Source: Linnemannia elongata (lineage: Eukaryota; Mortierellomycota; Mortierellomycetes; Mortierellales; Mortierellaceae). From it: a stretch of DNA of 64,000 nt. Within the stretch, counting starts at the first letter, position 1, and each line of letters begins with the position of its first letter. The notes beneath the pieces are model-generated. The model ran no database searches, was not told the DNA's origin, and saw only the letters and a program-made list of their open reading frames with translations. The translations under genes were made by a program, and so were the position numbers. The stretch lies in assembly GCA_036320915.1 (NCBI GenBank), contig JAXBDG010000007.1, positions 2,542,001-2,606,000 of the forward strand, given 5' to 3'. Below, one piece after another: positions 53,491 to 64,000 of this stretch.

Positions 53491-55883
53491 ATGACTGATA
53501 CCAGCGGATTCGGACCAAGCCAGCGCTCCAAGAGCAACATTGACAGAAGCGTCGTTATCAAGGACAAGGTCGATGGCTCCTTGCATACTTTCAAAGCGGC
53601 AGCGGACGGAACGAAACGAGTGCAATGTGAGGAATGTGATGCTATGATTGTCAAGAAGCAAGCGACGCGCCACTACGATTTGCACGCCCGCAAGAGTACC
53701 TATCACAGTCAGGACCCTGAATCGGCAGCACGACCACCAAATCAAGAAGTCGATGAACAGCCGCGTCAAAATATACCCCAGGCTCTGCTCAAGACTGGTG
53801 CGGAAACTCAAAGACGGACAAAGGAGGAAGACGAGCAGGAGAAGCGTCGCCTAATTCAAGGACTGTGCGGAGATTTGACCGTTGAGATGATGCTTACTAC
53901 AGCGAGATGCGCCAAGTTGAAGCCCTACTTATTGTGTGGACCCGGCATCAAGACGGCGTCGTTTATGTCACAGGAGGCTGCGGAACAGGTTCGAGCTCTA
54001 CTCCCACAAGGCCACTCTCTCAGCCTCTACTCGTTGTGTAACTCGAACGACATCTTCAAGCACCCAACAATACCAGGTGGGTATGAGGATGCGCTCAACC
54101 AGGATCACATTGAGGTGATGACGCAAGGCGGGGAGTCTGGGATGGAGCGTCTCGTAGGCGCCATTGTCGTGACAGGAAATAGACAATCAAGGATCATCTG
54201 CGCAGAACACTACTTGAGGGATAGGTCACAGGACCCGCATGGTGAATCAGTAAGGGCATACCACACCAGCATTCCAGATGACCAGTCGACCTCCCAGTAT
54301 CCAAAGGCAATCAAGATTCTCACCATCCCGGACAGGTTCAACAACCCACATTTCGTCATCGGAACAAGTGCCGGAAATTATCTGGTCACTTCGTCTGAGG
54401 AAGACGGTCAGATTCATGTTGGTCCTGGCCGGTGCGGAGCGTTTGTGTTGTCGGAACACACTCGTCTGTTGATCTCACGGGAGAGACAGGAACAGTCGCT
54501 GCTTAGCAATTCGTCCTTGGCTTGGCACAAGTTCGAACAGCCTTTGGATACCCCACAACATATACGACCAGACGGGCCATTGCAGAGAGACAGAACGACG
54601 TGGAGACAATGCCAGTGACAATTTTCACTTTATATCTGTGGAAGGTCCAGGGAGCCAAGGTCTTCTATCAGCTGTATGTGCGGTCCCTGGAGAAGCGCCC
54701 TGAGGGAATCATCTTGACGAAATCAGAAGTTGACGACTCCCCCCTGGAAGGAAAGGTTGCTAAATGTCTTGCGGAATTCTCGGAACTTTTTGTGGACATG
54801 AGTTGAACGTCACCAGGACTCCGGAGGCTGAGGATATTCTGCAGACTTTGGCGAATCTTTTCTCGAAGGTCATCTCTGACAAGAACCGAGTCGTTGCAGA
54901 CAACATTGCAAGAAGAAGGAATACCTCCATCCACTACTCAAGCAACGCATAGCACAGGAAGAGGACTCGCCCTTGAAGGATCTTATGAGTATGCCGCTAA
55001 ATTACCCAAGGATTGCCAACCGGTTAGCGAGGCGGACCAGACGAGTTTGTTTGTTCTTGGTATGCTGCGCCCACTTTTTGACCGACCCGATTGCAGTCGT
55101 CTTGCACAGTAAGTTTGCAGATACTTTGTGTTCTGTACTTATTATGTTATGCATCTCTGATTTTATTCTGATAAAATCTTTGAATCTAACCATAGCACCG
55201 CGACCACCGCCACATCGGGCAGCCTGTTTGTTCGACTGTGTAAATACCTTGAATCTACACCAAAATATCCGGATTTGCTTGTTCGTTACCGAGAAAACAT
55301 CGATGTCGGTGTGGCGGAAGTTTCCCTGGAACTTTGTGCACAAAAAGACATTGTAGACCTGTGTCGTGTTGCCTTGTGGTCCAAGCGAAACTTGGATAAA
55401 CTCGTGACCAGGATGGAGATCATTGAAGAGGCTCAGGTTGTGTTCTTTCAGGTCATTGGAAGGAACTGTACTTTTTATGCCATGGGACGGTTGGGGACTG
55501 TGTGTGTTGCGGTGGAGATGGCCAAAATCAAGAGTGCGTACACCATATCTGATGTGTTGGCTGGTTTCGAGGAAGATGTCCGAGGTTGGCTTCTTGTTGA
55601 TAGGACCTTTCAGAACCTCGTCTCTACCCTTCAGTCAGCAGTGCCTCGAAAGCCCGATGGAACTGACAAGATTAAGGGTCTCTTTTTATTTGACGAAGAA
55701 TTCATCCCCGTATTAGTTGTTATTGATAATGTTTTTTTATTGAAAAGTGTTGTTAAAGCCAGGCTGTTGTGCATGAGAAAAAAGAATGAAAGAAAGAAAA
55801 GACAGAAGCGTTGCGTTCAACTGCCCTTCCCTTTGAAACTTCTCTATCCTGATGATGGTGTTGTTGCTTTGAAAAAAAAATAG
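53491..55883 (+). pseudogene. frame-disrupted gene of unknown function with Cys-rich N-terminal motif
   Basis: The first frame (53491 to about 54535, TGA at 54616-54618) encodes about 345 plausible residues, including CEECDAMIVKKQATRHYDLH, a C-x2-C plus H-x3-H arrangement suggestive of a zinc-binding finger. Coding character then moves frame near 54530 (segment with VETMPVTIFTLYLWKVQGAK), again near 54795 (EDILQTLANLFSKV) and again at about 54900-54970 (EGSYEYAAKLPKDC). An 87-bp intron (55109-55195, GTAAGT donor, CTAAC then CATAG acceptor) lies in the last frame and joins it in phase to SLFVRLCKYLESTP and the long 3' segment ending at 55883. A preserved intron plus three or more frame breaks indicates a formerly intact gene, or assembly indels. 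I do not recognise the family. The start lies only 26 bp after a Helitron-like terminus. Confidence 0.6.
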
Positions 55884-55994
55884 TGTGAGCCAAAAAAGAA
55901 AAAGTTGTTTACAAAGGAGCTAATTAAAAACGAAAAGAGAAAAGAGAAAAAGGTATAAAAGAAAACCGAAAGAGAAAGAATAAAGAAAAAGTTT

Positions 55995-58900
55995 TTACAA
56001 CGCATTTGCAACAGCAACTGCGTAAGCGCCAGAATGGCTGATCGAGACCTTCATCTCCTTAACTCCAGCCTTGCGCGCCGCCTCCTCTGCGGCTCCAGAG
56101 AACACAACGCTAGGTGCGCCGCTCTCTGCCATCACAATCTCAATCTCCTTCAATCCTGCGCCAGCGCCCTGGGTCCAGACCTTCTCGGTCTCCAATGAGA
56201 ATGAGCTCACGGCCTTGACGACGGCCTCCTTGGCGGACCAACGACCGGCAAAGCTCGACTGGGGGTCGGGTCGGCTCAGGCAGTAGTCGATCTCCTGCTG
56301 GGTGAAGTTACGCTCGAGGAAGGTGTCGTTCTCAATGTTGATCGCAGAGACCATCTCGACATCGACACCAACTCCTCGGGATCCAGCGGCGGAAGAAGAG
56401 GTACCAAGAGACTCTGCGGCAGAGCTCTCGAGGATGGCGCGGGTCATGTCGACATCAATCTTGGCGGACTCGGGGACGAGCGACTTGGCGTTGAAGGCCC
56501 ACGACTTTGTGGCGTTGTTGTACTGGGCACGGGCACTGGGGTTGAGGTACACGGGCGACTCGAGCTCGGGAGTGTATGGGGGAGCGTTCTTGACCTGGAC
56601 CAGGGCGGGACCACCAGTCATCGAGTCGTGGAGGTAACGGTACGACTTGGCCTGACGGGCCTGCTGCTTAGTCTTGTAGGCCTCGTACTCGTGCTCCTCA
56701 AGGGCTCCAAGGATGTAGTCAGCGTGGATCAAGAGGACCTCACCACCGACCTGACCGAAACCGAAGGACTTCAACAGACCAGCCTTGACACCGTCGGTCT
56801 GGATCGACCGCGAGGTGTAGAGGACATACTCGTACTGGCGCATGACGCTGTCAATGTTGTCAGCATTACGGTTTCCGGGAATCAAACCGGTCTGGAGGAC
56901 TTGAAGGACTCCGTTCATCATCCAGGCAGCAGCGGCACCCTTGGGGTGACCGGTGAGGTACTTTTGCCAGATCGAGGGCAAAGCGTTACCCTTGCTACGG
57001 CCCAAGTGCTCCAACTGCTTGTTGACAACCTCGGACTCGTTCTTGTCGTTGGCCTTGGTCGAAGTACCGTGGAAGGATCCGACACCAATGTCATCGATGG
57101 TCAAGCCGAATGAGGCAAGGGCACCACGGAGAGGCGAGATCTGGGGATCCTGCTTGTAGAACTCGTTACCCCAGAGGTTGAGAGCCTCGCGGTGCTGACG
57201 CTTGGCCTCCTTCTGGATGCGCTCAGTCTCGGAGGCAAGGTACTCCTCCTCGGTGACGGTCAAGGCACCCTGGGCCTTGAGCTCCTCGAGCTCGTAGCCA
57301 ACCTCGACATACTCGCTCTCAACCCACTGCTTGATCTGGGCACGGCGAGCGTCAATCTGGCGCTTGCGGTACTTGATATCCAAGAGGCGAGAAGGCATCT
57401 TGGACTTGACCTCACGGGCGGTGGTCAAGACACCCTGACCGGGGGCGGGGACAGAGCGACCCTCCTTGTCGGTGGCAGTGTTGGTGAGACCGACAATACC
57501 ATAGATTGGCACACCCATCTCGATGGCCAACTTGGCTTGCATCAAGATCTCAATACCGGCTCCGTGAGACTCCATGAAACCAGCGCGGGTAGAGGTGGCG
57601 GGGCGGGACATCTCCTTGGGGGTGCGTCCGTGGGCAAACTCCTCCTCGGTGTTGCTGGTAGCCTTCATGTTGGCGAACTCGTACGAGCCCTCCTCCTGGA
57701 AGTCATCATAGCCTCCGACAATGACAATCTTGGCCTTGCCGCTCTGGATGGTGTCAACACCAATCTCGACAGACTCGACAGCGGTGGCACAGGCTCCGAC
57801 GGGGGTCTTGATGGGTCCAGACGACGAGAGGAGCAACATGTTGATCCAGGCAGGCATGGTGTTGATGAACGACTCCTGCAAGATATCCTTCTGCACGGGC
57901 TTGTCGAGGACACGGTCGCGGTACATACCACGGAGCGAGAGCATGCCTCCGACACCGGAACCGGCAGTGTTACCGACCTCGGAGACGTGGACATACTGGT
58001 AGAACTCATAGGGGTCGGTAATACCAGACGCAATCAAGGCCTCGACGGTCGAGATCAAGACGTAGAGAGTGATGGTGTCGACCTGGTCGATGATATCCTT
58101 GGGGACACCATAGCGGGCGGCATCCCATCCGGTGGGGATCTGACCGGCGACGAGGCGATCAAACTTGAGGGCCTTGGGGATGTACATGTTGGCGCCCTTC
58201 TTGAACTTGACAGCCCACTGGCCAGACTCCTGCTCGTAGATATCGACCTTGTCGCCGTGCTCGAGCTTGAACATCTGAGCCTCCTCCTTGGAGACCTCAA
58301 AGGCCTCGAGGTCGTGGTCGATCAAGACCTCCTGCAAGAGACCCTTGCGCTTAGGATCGTAACCGCCAAAGAGCTCGGGCTCGATCAGACGGATACCAGT
58401 GTGCTCAAGAATCTGCTTCTCGTACTTTGCCTTGACATCGCGATCCTTAACGGGCTCGCCAGTCTTGGCATCGACCCATCCAGAGTAAGGAGCGCCTGAC
58501 TTGAGGTTGCCGTTGTGATGCTTAATGAAGCCCATGATCCAGGCCATCTCAATGCATCCCTCGAGGGAGAACTGGCCGTTGGCCTCCATCTCCCAGCGAG
58601 TACGCGAGTTACCCCAAGGTCCGACTTCACTGAAACCGGTGACGACGACAACCTTCTCGAGATCGAGCATGCCTCTCAACTTGTGGGCGTGCGAGAGATC
58701 CTTGTAGTCCTTGAGCTCGGGGAAGGGGAACTTCATGTTGGCGCGGGGGGTGACCTTGTGGGGCTGGTGCTTACGCTCAGCCTCGGCACCGTGGGTCTCC
58801 TTGAAGTCGAGGGTGTTCTCGGCGACAATGGCCTTGCGAATCTCGGAGGTCTGGCGGTACTCGGCACGCAAGTTGGCAGAGATCTCGTTCAAGTTGGGCA

Positions 58901-61900
58901 AGTACTGGAGACCACCGTTGAGATCAGCCCAGACAGGCTCGATCTGGCACAAGTTGGTGATCGAAGGATGCATGAGACCGAGGATGTTGAAGGCCATCTC
59001 CTGGGCAGAGAAGGTGCGGACACCGTACTTCTCAAGACCCTCAGCAACAATGTTGTTGCCGCTCATCAATCCAGTACCACGGGTCCAGCCAATGACGGCT
59101 CCGGTAATGGTCAAGTAGGCGGACCAAGACTCGGACGACCAACGGTTGAACAAGGTCTCGAGGGCAACCTTGGACTCTCCGTAGAGACCGTCGGCACCGA
59201 AGGTTCCGTGGTTGGGCGAGAGAGGAAGAATGACCTGAGCGGGGCGGGTGTCGTATCCATTCTCCATCTTCTTGGTCTTGACATTACCCAACAGGCGGAG
59301 GACGTTGGTCAACATGATACGGTGAGCCAACTCGGACTGAGAATCAATGTTGTCAATCTCCTTACCCTGGACAGAGATGGCAGCGAAGGGGATGATGTAA
59401 TCGAGATCCCATCCGAGACCCTTCTTGGGGTCCTTGTCGTAGATGTAGTTGACAAGAGCATCAACATCCTGCTTGGAACCTCCGTTGAAGGGAACAACGA
59501 CCAAGGACGAGTTCTTGGATCCGTGGCGCTGGTAGATCGACTGGTAGTACTCGGTGACGTCGCGGCTGAAGCGGGAGGTTGTGACGATGACCTTGGCTCC
59601 TCCAGACAAGAGACCCTTGAGGATCGAAGCACCAATAGAGTCCTTTCCGGCACCGGTCATGAGGACCATGCGGTTCTCAAAGGTGACACCATCCTTGGCA
59701 ATGTTGGCCAAGACATCCAAGTAGACGCTGGTCAAACGCTGCGAGAACTCCCATCCGCTCTCGGACTGGGCGTTCTTCTTCTTGAGGTGGAGGAAGGGGA
59801 TGGTCTCCTTCTTGGCCTCCTTCTTGGGGCGCTCAGCGTTGGGGACGGCCGAGGGGCGACGAACACGGCTAGCACGGCGGTTCTTCTCCTCGCGGATGAT
59901 AGTGTTGGACATGTTCATGGCGTGGATGACCTCACCGTAGAGGGACTTGATGGCGAGTTTAGACGACGACTTCATGGTGTTTTGAGCCTTGATGATCTTG
60001 TAGATCTGGGCAAGGTTCTTCTGCACCTTCTGGCGGTTGCTGAACTCGGACATCTTGCCACCGGCAGACATATCCTTAACGTAGTGGTCCAACTTGCGGA
60101 CACCAGCGCGCTGGACCTCCTCGTACAGGATGTTGCCCTTGTTGTCGATCGAAGTCGCAGGGCCGGTGGGAACACCGACTATTAGGAGACAGAAAAATAT
60201 AAACAAAGGGGTAATTAATATCATAATCTATAAGAAAAGGGCGCATAGGCATATACCAAGCTACAAGAGACAAAAAAAAACGTACCATCCTTGTAGACGG
60301 GAGCAGCCTCCAAGACTTCGCGACAGTTCTCGATCAACATGTTACCGAGCTCCTTGGCAAGGGCATAGGTCTTGCCACGGTCAGCAGCAGTGTTGTCGAT
60401 GTGGTAGATCATGAACTCCAAGAGCTGAGGATCGGCACGGTTCATGACGTGGATGCACTGAGCAACGACCTCGCGATCGACAACGGTCAAACGACCAAAG
60501 ATCATATCGTAGAGGAGAGAAAGGGCATCCTGACGGACCCAGTTCCAGTGCGAGTCGTACTTGCGGGCCTTCTTGACGCTGAATGAGGGCTTGATACCCT
60601 CGGCGTAGTAGTCACCGTGCTCAGCCATCCACTGGTCGATATCAGCCTGGAGACGAAGAGTAGCGAGCTTCTCCTCCTCATAAAGCTTCTCGCCAGCACG
60701 GAGATCCTTCTCGAGGTAGCGAGCGTAGATCTCGAGATGCTGGTACATCATGGCGTTCTGCTTGGCCTGGAACAGGTTGAACTCCTCGCTGTTCATGACA
60801 GCGCCGCCAACAGCTCCACCGGCAACAGCTCCACCGCCACCACCTCCCAAGGAGATGCCGGCGCGGCGAGCGTAAGCCTGGGCAACAGTGTCCAACCAAG
60901 CCTTGGCGTCAGCCTCCGAACCGAGACGAGCAGCGGGCTCCATGGTAAGACCCAAAAGGAGAGCACCGTCAGCGCGGAGGGATCCCAAGCCATAGGAAGC
61001 GGCGAGGTAACCCTTAGCCGAGGACTGAGTGAAACCACCGGGCATCTTGGAACCGATCATCTTGGAGATCAACGAGGTGGTCTGCTTGCCGAGAGCGCCG
61101 TTGAAGTTACCCTGGAGAGCGTTTCCAAGATCCTCCAAAGGAGCCTCCTCACCCTTCTCGGGGAATCCACTGCCACCAAACTCCTTCTGGAGGTCACCGA
61201 GAATCTCGTTCTGGAGGGTAGACTTGCCTCCGACGAGATCCTTGATAGCCTTGGAGAGGGGAACCTCCTCGACAGTCTTCTTGATCTTCTGGGCCACAAT
61301 AACGTGGAGAATCTCAATGGCCTTGATAGGGGCATCAGCGACGGCAGCGGGACCGGCAGCACCGGCGGGAGCAGCCATCATGACAGGGGCAGCAGCGCCA
61401 GCGGGAGCACCGGCACCCAAAGTGACACCGGCGCGGCGGGCGTAGGCTTGGGCGACAGAGTCCAACCAGGCGTTGGCCTCAGGGACACCACCAAGACGAG
61501 CAGCGGGCTCCATGGTCAAACCAACCAAAAGAGCGGCGTCAGAGCGGACTGGGCCCAAACCGTGAGTCTTGGCCAAGTAACCCTTGGCGGTCGAGAGAGA
61601 GAAACCACCAGGCATCTTGGATCCGATCATCTTGGAGATCAACGAAGTGGTCTGCTTGCCAAGGGCACCGTTGAAGTTACCCTGGAGAGCGTTGGCGAGC
61701 TCCTCCAAGGGAGCCTCCTCACCCTTCTCAGGGAAACCACTACCGCCAAACTCCTTCTGGAGATCGCCCAAGATCTCGTTCTGGAGAGTAGACTTGCCTC
61801 CAACAAGATCCTTGATAGCCTTGGATAGAGGAACCTCCTCCAAGGTCTTCTTGACCTTCTGGGCAACAAGGACATGCAAAATCTCGACAGCCTTGATGGG

Positions 61901-64000
61901 TGCATCAGTAACAGCGGCGGCGGGTCCAGCAGCAGCAGCAACAGGAGCGGGGGCAGCAACTGGAGCGGGAGCGGCCTTGGCAGCAGGAGCAGGGGCAGCG
62001 GCGGCGGGGGCGGGAGCAGAAGACTCGACGTTGTCGTTGGCGTAGTAGATCTCCTTGGCATCCTTCGAGGTGCAGAGAGTCGAACGCTGGAAGGTCAAGG
62101 CATCATCGTAAGCCTCATACTTGAACTTGAGGGTACGCTGAGCCATACCGCAAAGAGTGGGCGAGGGTCCAACCTCGATGAGACGGACAACGTTGTACTC
62201 CTTGAAGAGACGGTCCTGGGTCTCAATCCAGCGGACGGGGGAAGCGAACTGGTAGGCGAGCAACTCGACCAAGAGAGTGTAACCGAGACGCTGCTGTTGC
62301 TTGGGAGTAAGCTTAGTATCGACCCAGTTCTTCAAGACCTTGCCAAGACGAGGGGACGAGGTCAAGTTGTAGACACCCTCAATGTACGACTTCTCGATGC
62401 TGAAAGGCTGAGCAGTCAAGTTAGGGATGTACTTGGCGGTCAAGAGAGGGACGTTAATGAAGGTGGGGTTGATCTTCTTGGCGAGGTAGGTACGGAAGGG
62501 AGCGACACCAGAGAGCAAGAAGCTGGAGTGGAAGGGGACATCAATACCAGCGAGGGGGATGGTGGCGACACCACGCTCGGGCTTGATCAAACCGTCCTTG
62601 GCCAACTTCTCGGCAACCTTCTCAAGAGCACCGGCAATGATCTGGGAAAGATGCTTCTTGACCTCCTCGAGGGGCATGGTCTCCATGAGCTTCTGGAGAT
62701 CGATCTTCTGGACCTTGAGGTAATTCAAAACAGTCGAGAGAGCGTCCAAGTTGGAGAGCTCACCGGCAGCGACGTACTGCCAGTTCTCGACGTTCTCGTT
62801 GACAATCTCCAAGAGGCCGTTCGACTGTCTGGCAATGGCATCGACGACGTAGCGGAGGGCAGAGTCGTTGAAGGTAGGAGAGACACGAGACGGGTTGATG
62901 GCAACCATTCCATAGTTGGAGCGTCCAACATCGTCACGTGGGACCGCGACCTGCATGGTCATACCACGGTAGAAGACGACATCGACCAGGGACTCGATGG
63001 GGAGGACCTCACCGATGGCGGCCAAGGCTGAGTACTCTCCGAGGGAGTGACCAGCAAAGGCGCAGTTATGCTGGATCAAGCCCTTGGAGCGCATGTCCTC
63101 GAAGGCGGCCTTCTCCATGAGGGTCAAGGCAGGCTGGGTGAACTGGGTAGCAGCCAAAAGACCGTTGGGAGACTGGAAGGTGTAGAAATGAGTGGTCTCG
63201 TTGATGCCAGGGAACAAAGGCAGGGTCTTGATGGAACCGTCCTGGTCGACGATATCGTAGCGCATCGACATGTAGTTCTGACGGATAGCGTTACCCTTGG
63301 GGCCACCAAAGTGGATGGTTTTCTTCAAAGGGTTGTTGCGGACAATATCCAAAATGGAGAAGCCTGTTGGTTGAAAAGTAGATAAATAAGGTCATTAGCG
63401 TCCGTGTTGTTAACATGCATAAAAAGTTGGTGTAGTTGCTGCCAAGAGATAAAGTGCTTACCATAGTTCTCCAGGAAATGGCGATCGGCTCTCTGCCAGA
63501 TGTCCTTGGCAACGGGGGAGGAGTCGTAAAGGGCCATACCCATGCCCTGCTCCTGAGATCCCTGACCAGTGAAGACGTAGGCGATAGTGGGCTGATCGAT
63601 CTCAGCGGTACCCTCGACAACCTAAAAGAAGTAATTGGACAAAGGGAGTCAATATACTATTTCGAAGAAATAAATAAACAAAAAAACATGCACCAACAGT
63701 GACAAGAGAACATACCTTGCTGCCGTTCTGGTTGAAGGTCTCAACCTTGATGATCTTCTTTCCGTTGATCATACCGATGTGCGACAACTTGGTGGTGAGG
63801 CGATCCTGGGGAAGAACCATCGACAAGAAGCTGACCTCGTAGCTAATATATTGGTAGAAAAATAGTAGGTAAGTAAATGAATTTGATCCGCATAACAATC
63901 AGGCAATACAAGGAAAATTAAAGCGAAGTTTACCTAGTGACACGCTGGGGGTGGTTCTCAGCAGCAAAGATCTCAACAAACTTGCGGGTCGAGGCACTGG
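55995..64000 (-). CDS. FAS: fused type I fatty acid synthase, C-terminal 2537 residues (5'-partial)
   Basis: Exons on the minus strand: 64000-63934 (cut by the window edge), 63842-63716, 63621-63462, 63363-60286 and 60178-55995, all GT-AG and in phase. In order: end of the double-hotdog dehydratase/linker region; malonyl/palmitoyl transferase ([15 protein letters not shown]; active-site [12 protein letters not shown] with Ser at 63044-63046); Ala/Pro-rich linker; two ACP domains; structural and ketoreductase part ([15 protein letters not shown] near 59650); ketoacyl synthase ([12 protein letters not shown] with Cys at 57789-57791; [26 protein letters not shown]); and C-terminal phosphopantetheinyl transferase ([25 protein letters not shown]) ending VAVANAL. 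The transferase normally ends the beta subunit and ACP begins alpha, so here the two are one chain. The acetyltransferase and enoylreductase should lie to the right. Cytosolic de novo palmitate/stearate synthesis. Confidence 0.96.
60850..61340 (-). other. FAS acyl carrier protein domain 2
   Basis: Second full copy beginning [16 protein letters not shown], with the same [17 protein letters not shown] motif (Ser codon at 61220-61222) and the same structural helices. Separated from domain 1 by a short Ala/Pro/Gly linker and followed by a Gly/Ala-rich linker. Both domains keep the modified serine, so both should be chargeable. Confidence 0.93.
61430..61906 (-). other. FAS acyl carrier protein domain 1
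   Basis: About 160 residues beginning [16 protein letters not shown]. The phosphopantetheine attachment motif [17 protein letters not shown] has its Ser codon at 61790-61792. It includes the extra helical ACP structural part typical of fungal FAS ([33 protein letters not shown]). Confidence 0.93.

Noticed and set aside
58515..60185. 556-residue plus-strand ORF, with similar ones at 57192-58499, 60617-61828 and 61874-63031
   Set aside because: Antisense shadows of the fatty acid synthase exons with Gly/Leu/Asp-rich, domain-free translations.
1..64000. CRISPR arrays, tRNA, rRNA or spliceosomal RNA genes
   Set aside because: I looked for regular direct repeats, tRNA B-box-like GGTTCGA contexts and conserved snRNA starts on both strands and found nothing that folds or aligns convincingly; CRISPR is not expected in a fungus.

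Overview
The window looks like nuclear DNA of a filamentous fungus, most likely an early-diverging Mucoromycota lineage of Mortierella type. The evidence is: genes interrupted by short GT-AG introns (about 70-200 bp); an apparently single-chain fatty acid synthase in which the beta-type transferase end runs into two ACP domains and the alpha-type half; a large local expansion of F-box/leucine-rich-repeat proteins; and a cofactor-independent phosphoglycerate mutase. The organism is inferred from gene content and was not confirmed by any search.

Layout. 1-763: 3' end of an ERCC1/Rad10 DNA-repair nuclease gene. 1171-2993 (minus): ATP-type PEP carboxykinase. 2994-9961: about 7 kb in which I find no credible gene. 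9962-11464 (minus): F-box/LRR gene cut by one in-frame TAG. 12341-16632: ten-exon Brc1/Rtt107-type multi-BRCT protein. 16851-19455 (minus): MFSD10/TETRAN-like transporter. 20761-23175: phosphoglycerate mutase. 23765-50850: a dense F-box/RNI array with seven intact F-box proteins in three sequence types, an F-box-like receptor-style protein of the RNI fold (25715-28675), an F-box pseudogene (29416-30963), a decayed Sel1-repeat gene (33946-35019) and, just beyond the array, an F-box tail fragment (51204-51494). 51495-53490: gene-poor, with a Helitron-like hairpin plus CTAG terminus immediately before a frame-broken gene (53491-55883). 55995-64000 (minus): C-terminal 2537 residues of the fused fatty acid synthase, continuing off the right edge.

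How the genes fit together. PEP carboxykinase and phosphoglycerate mutase belong to gluconeogenesis/glycolysis and the synthase to lipid production; ERCC1 and the BRCT protein belong to DNA repair. They are separate transcription units and I see no operon-like or biosynthetic cluster logic. The F-box array is the distinctive part. Intact, nonsense-containing and fragmentary copies sit side by side, a minus-plus-plus three-gene block appears duplicated, and two copies share their promoter. This is the pattern of a birth-and-death family of predicted substrate adaptors for SCF ubiquitin ligases. Targets cannot be read from sequence.
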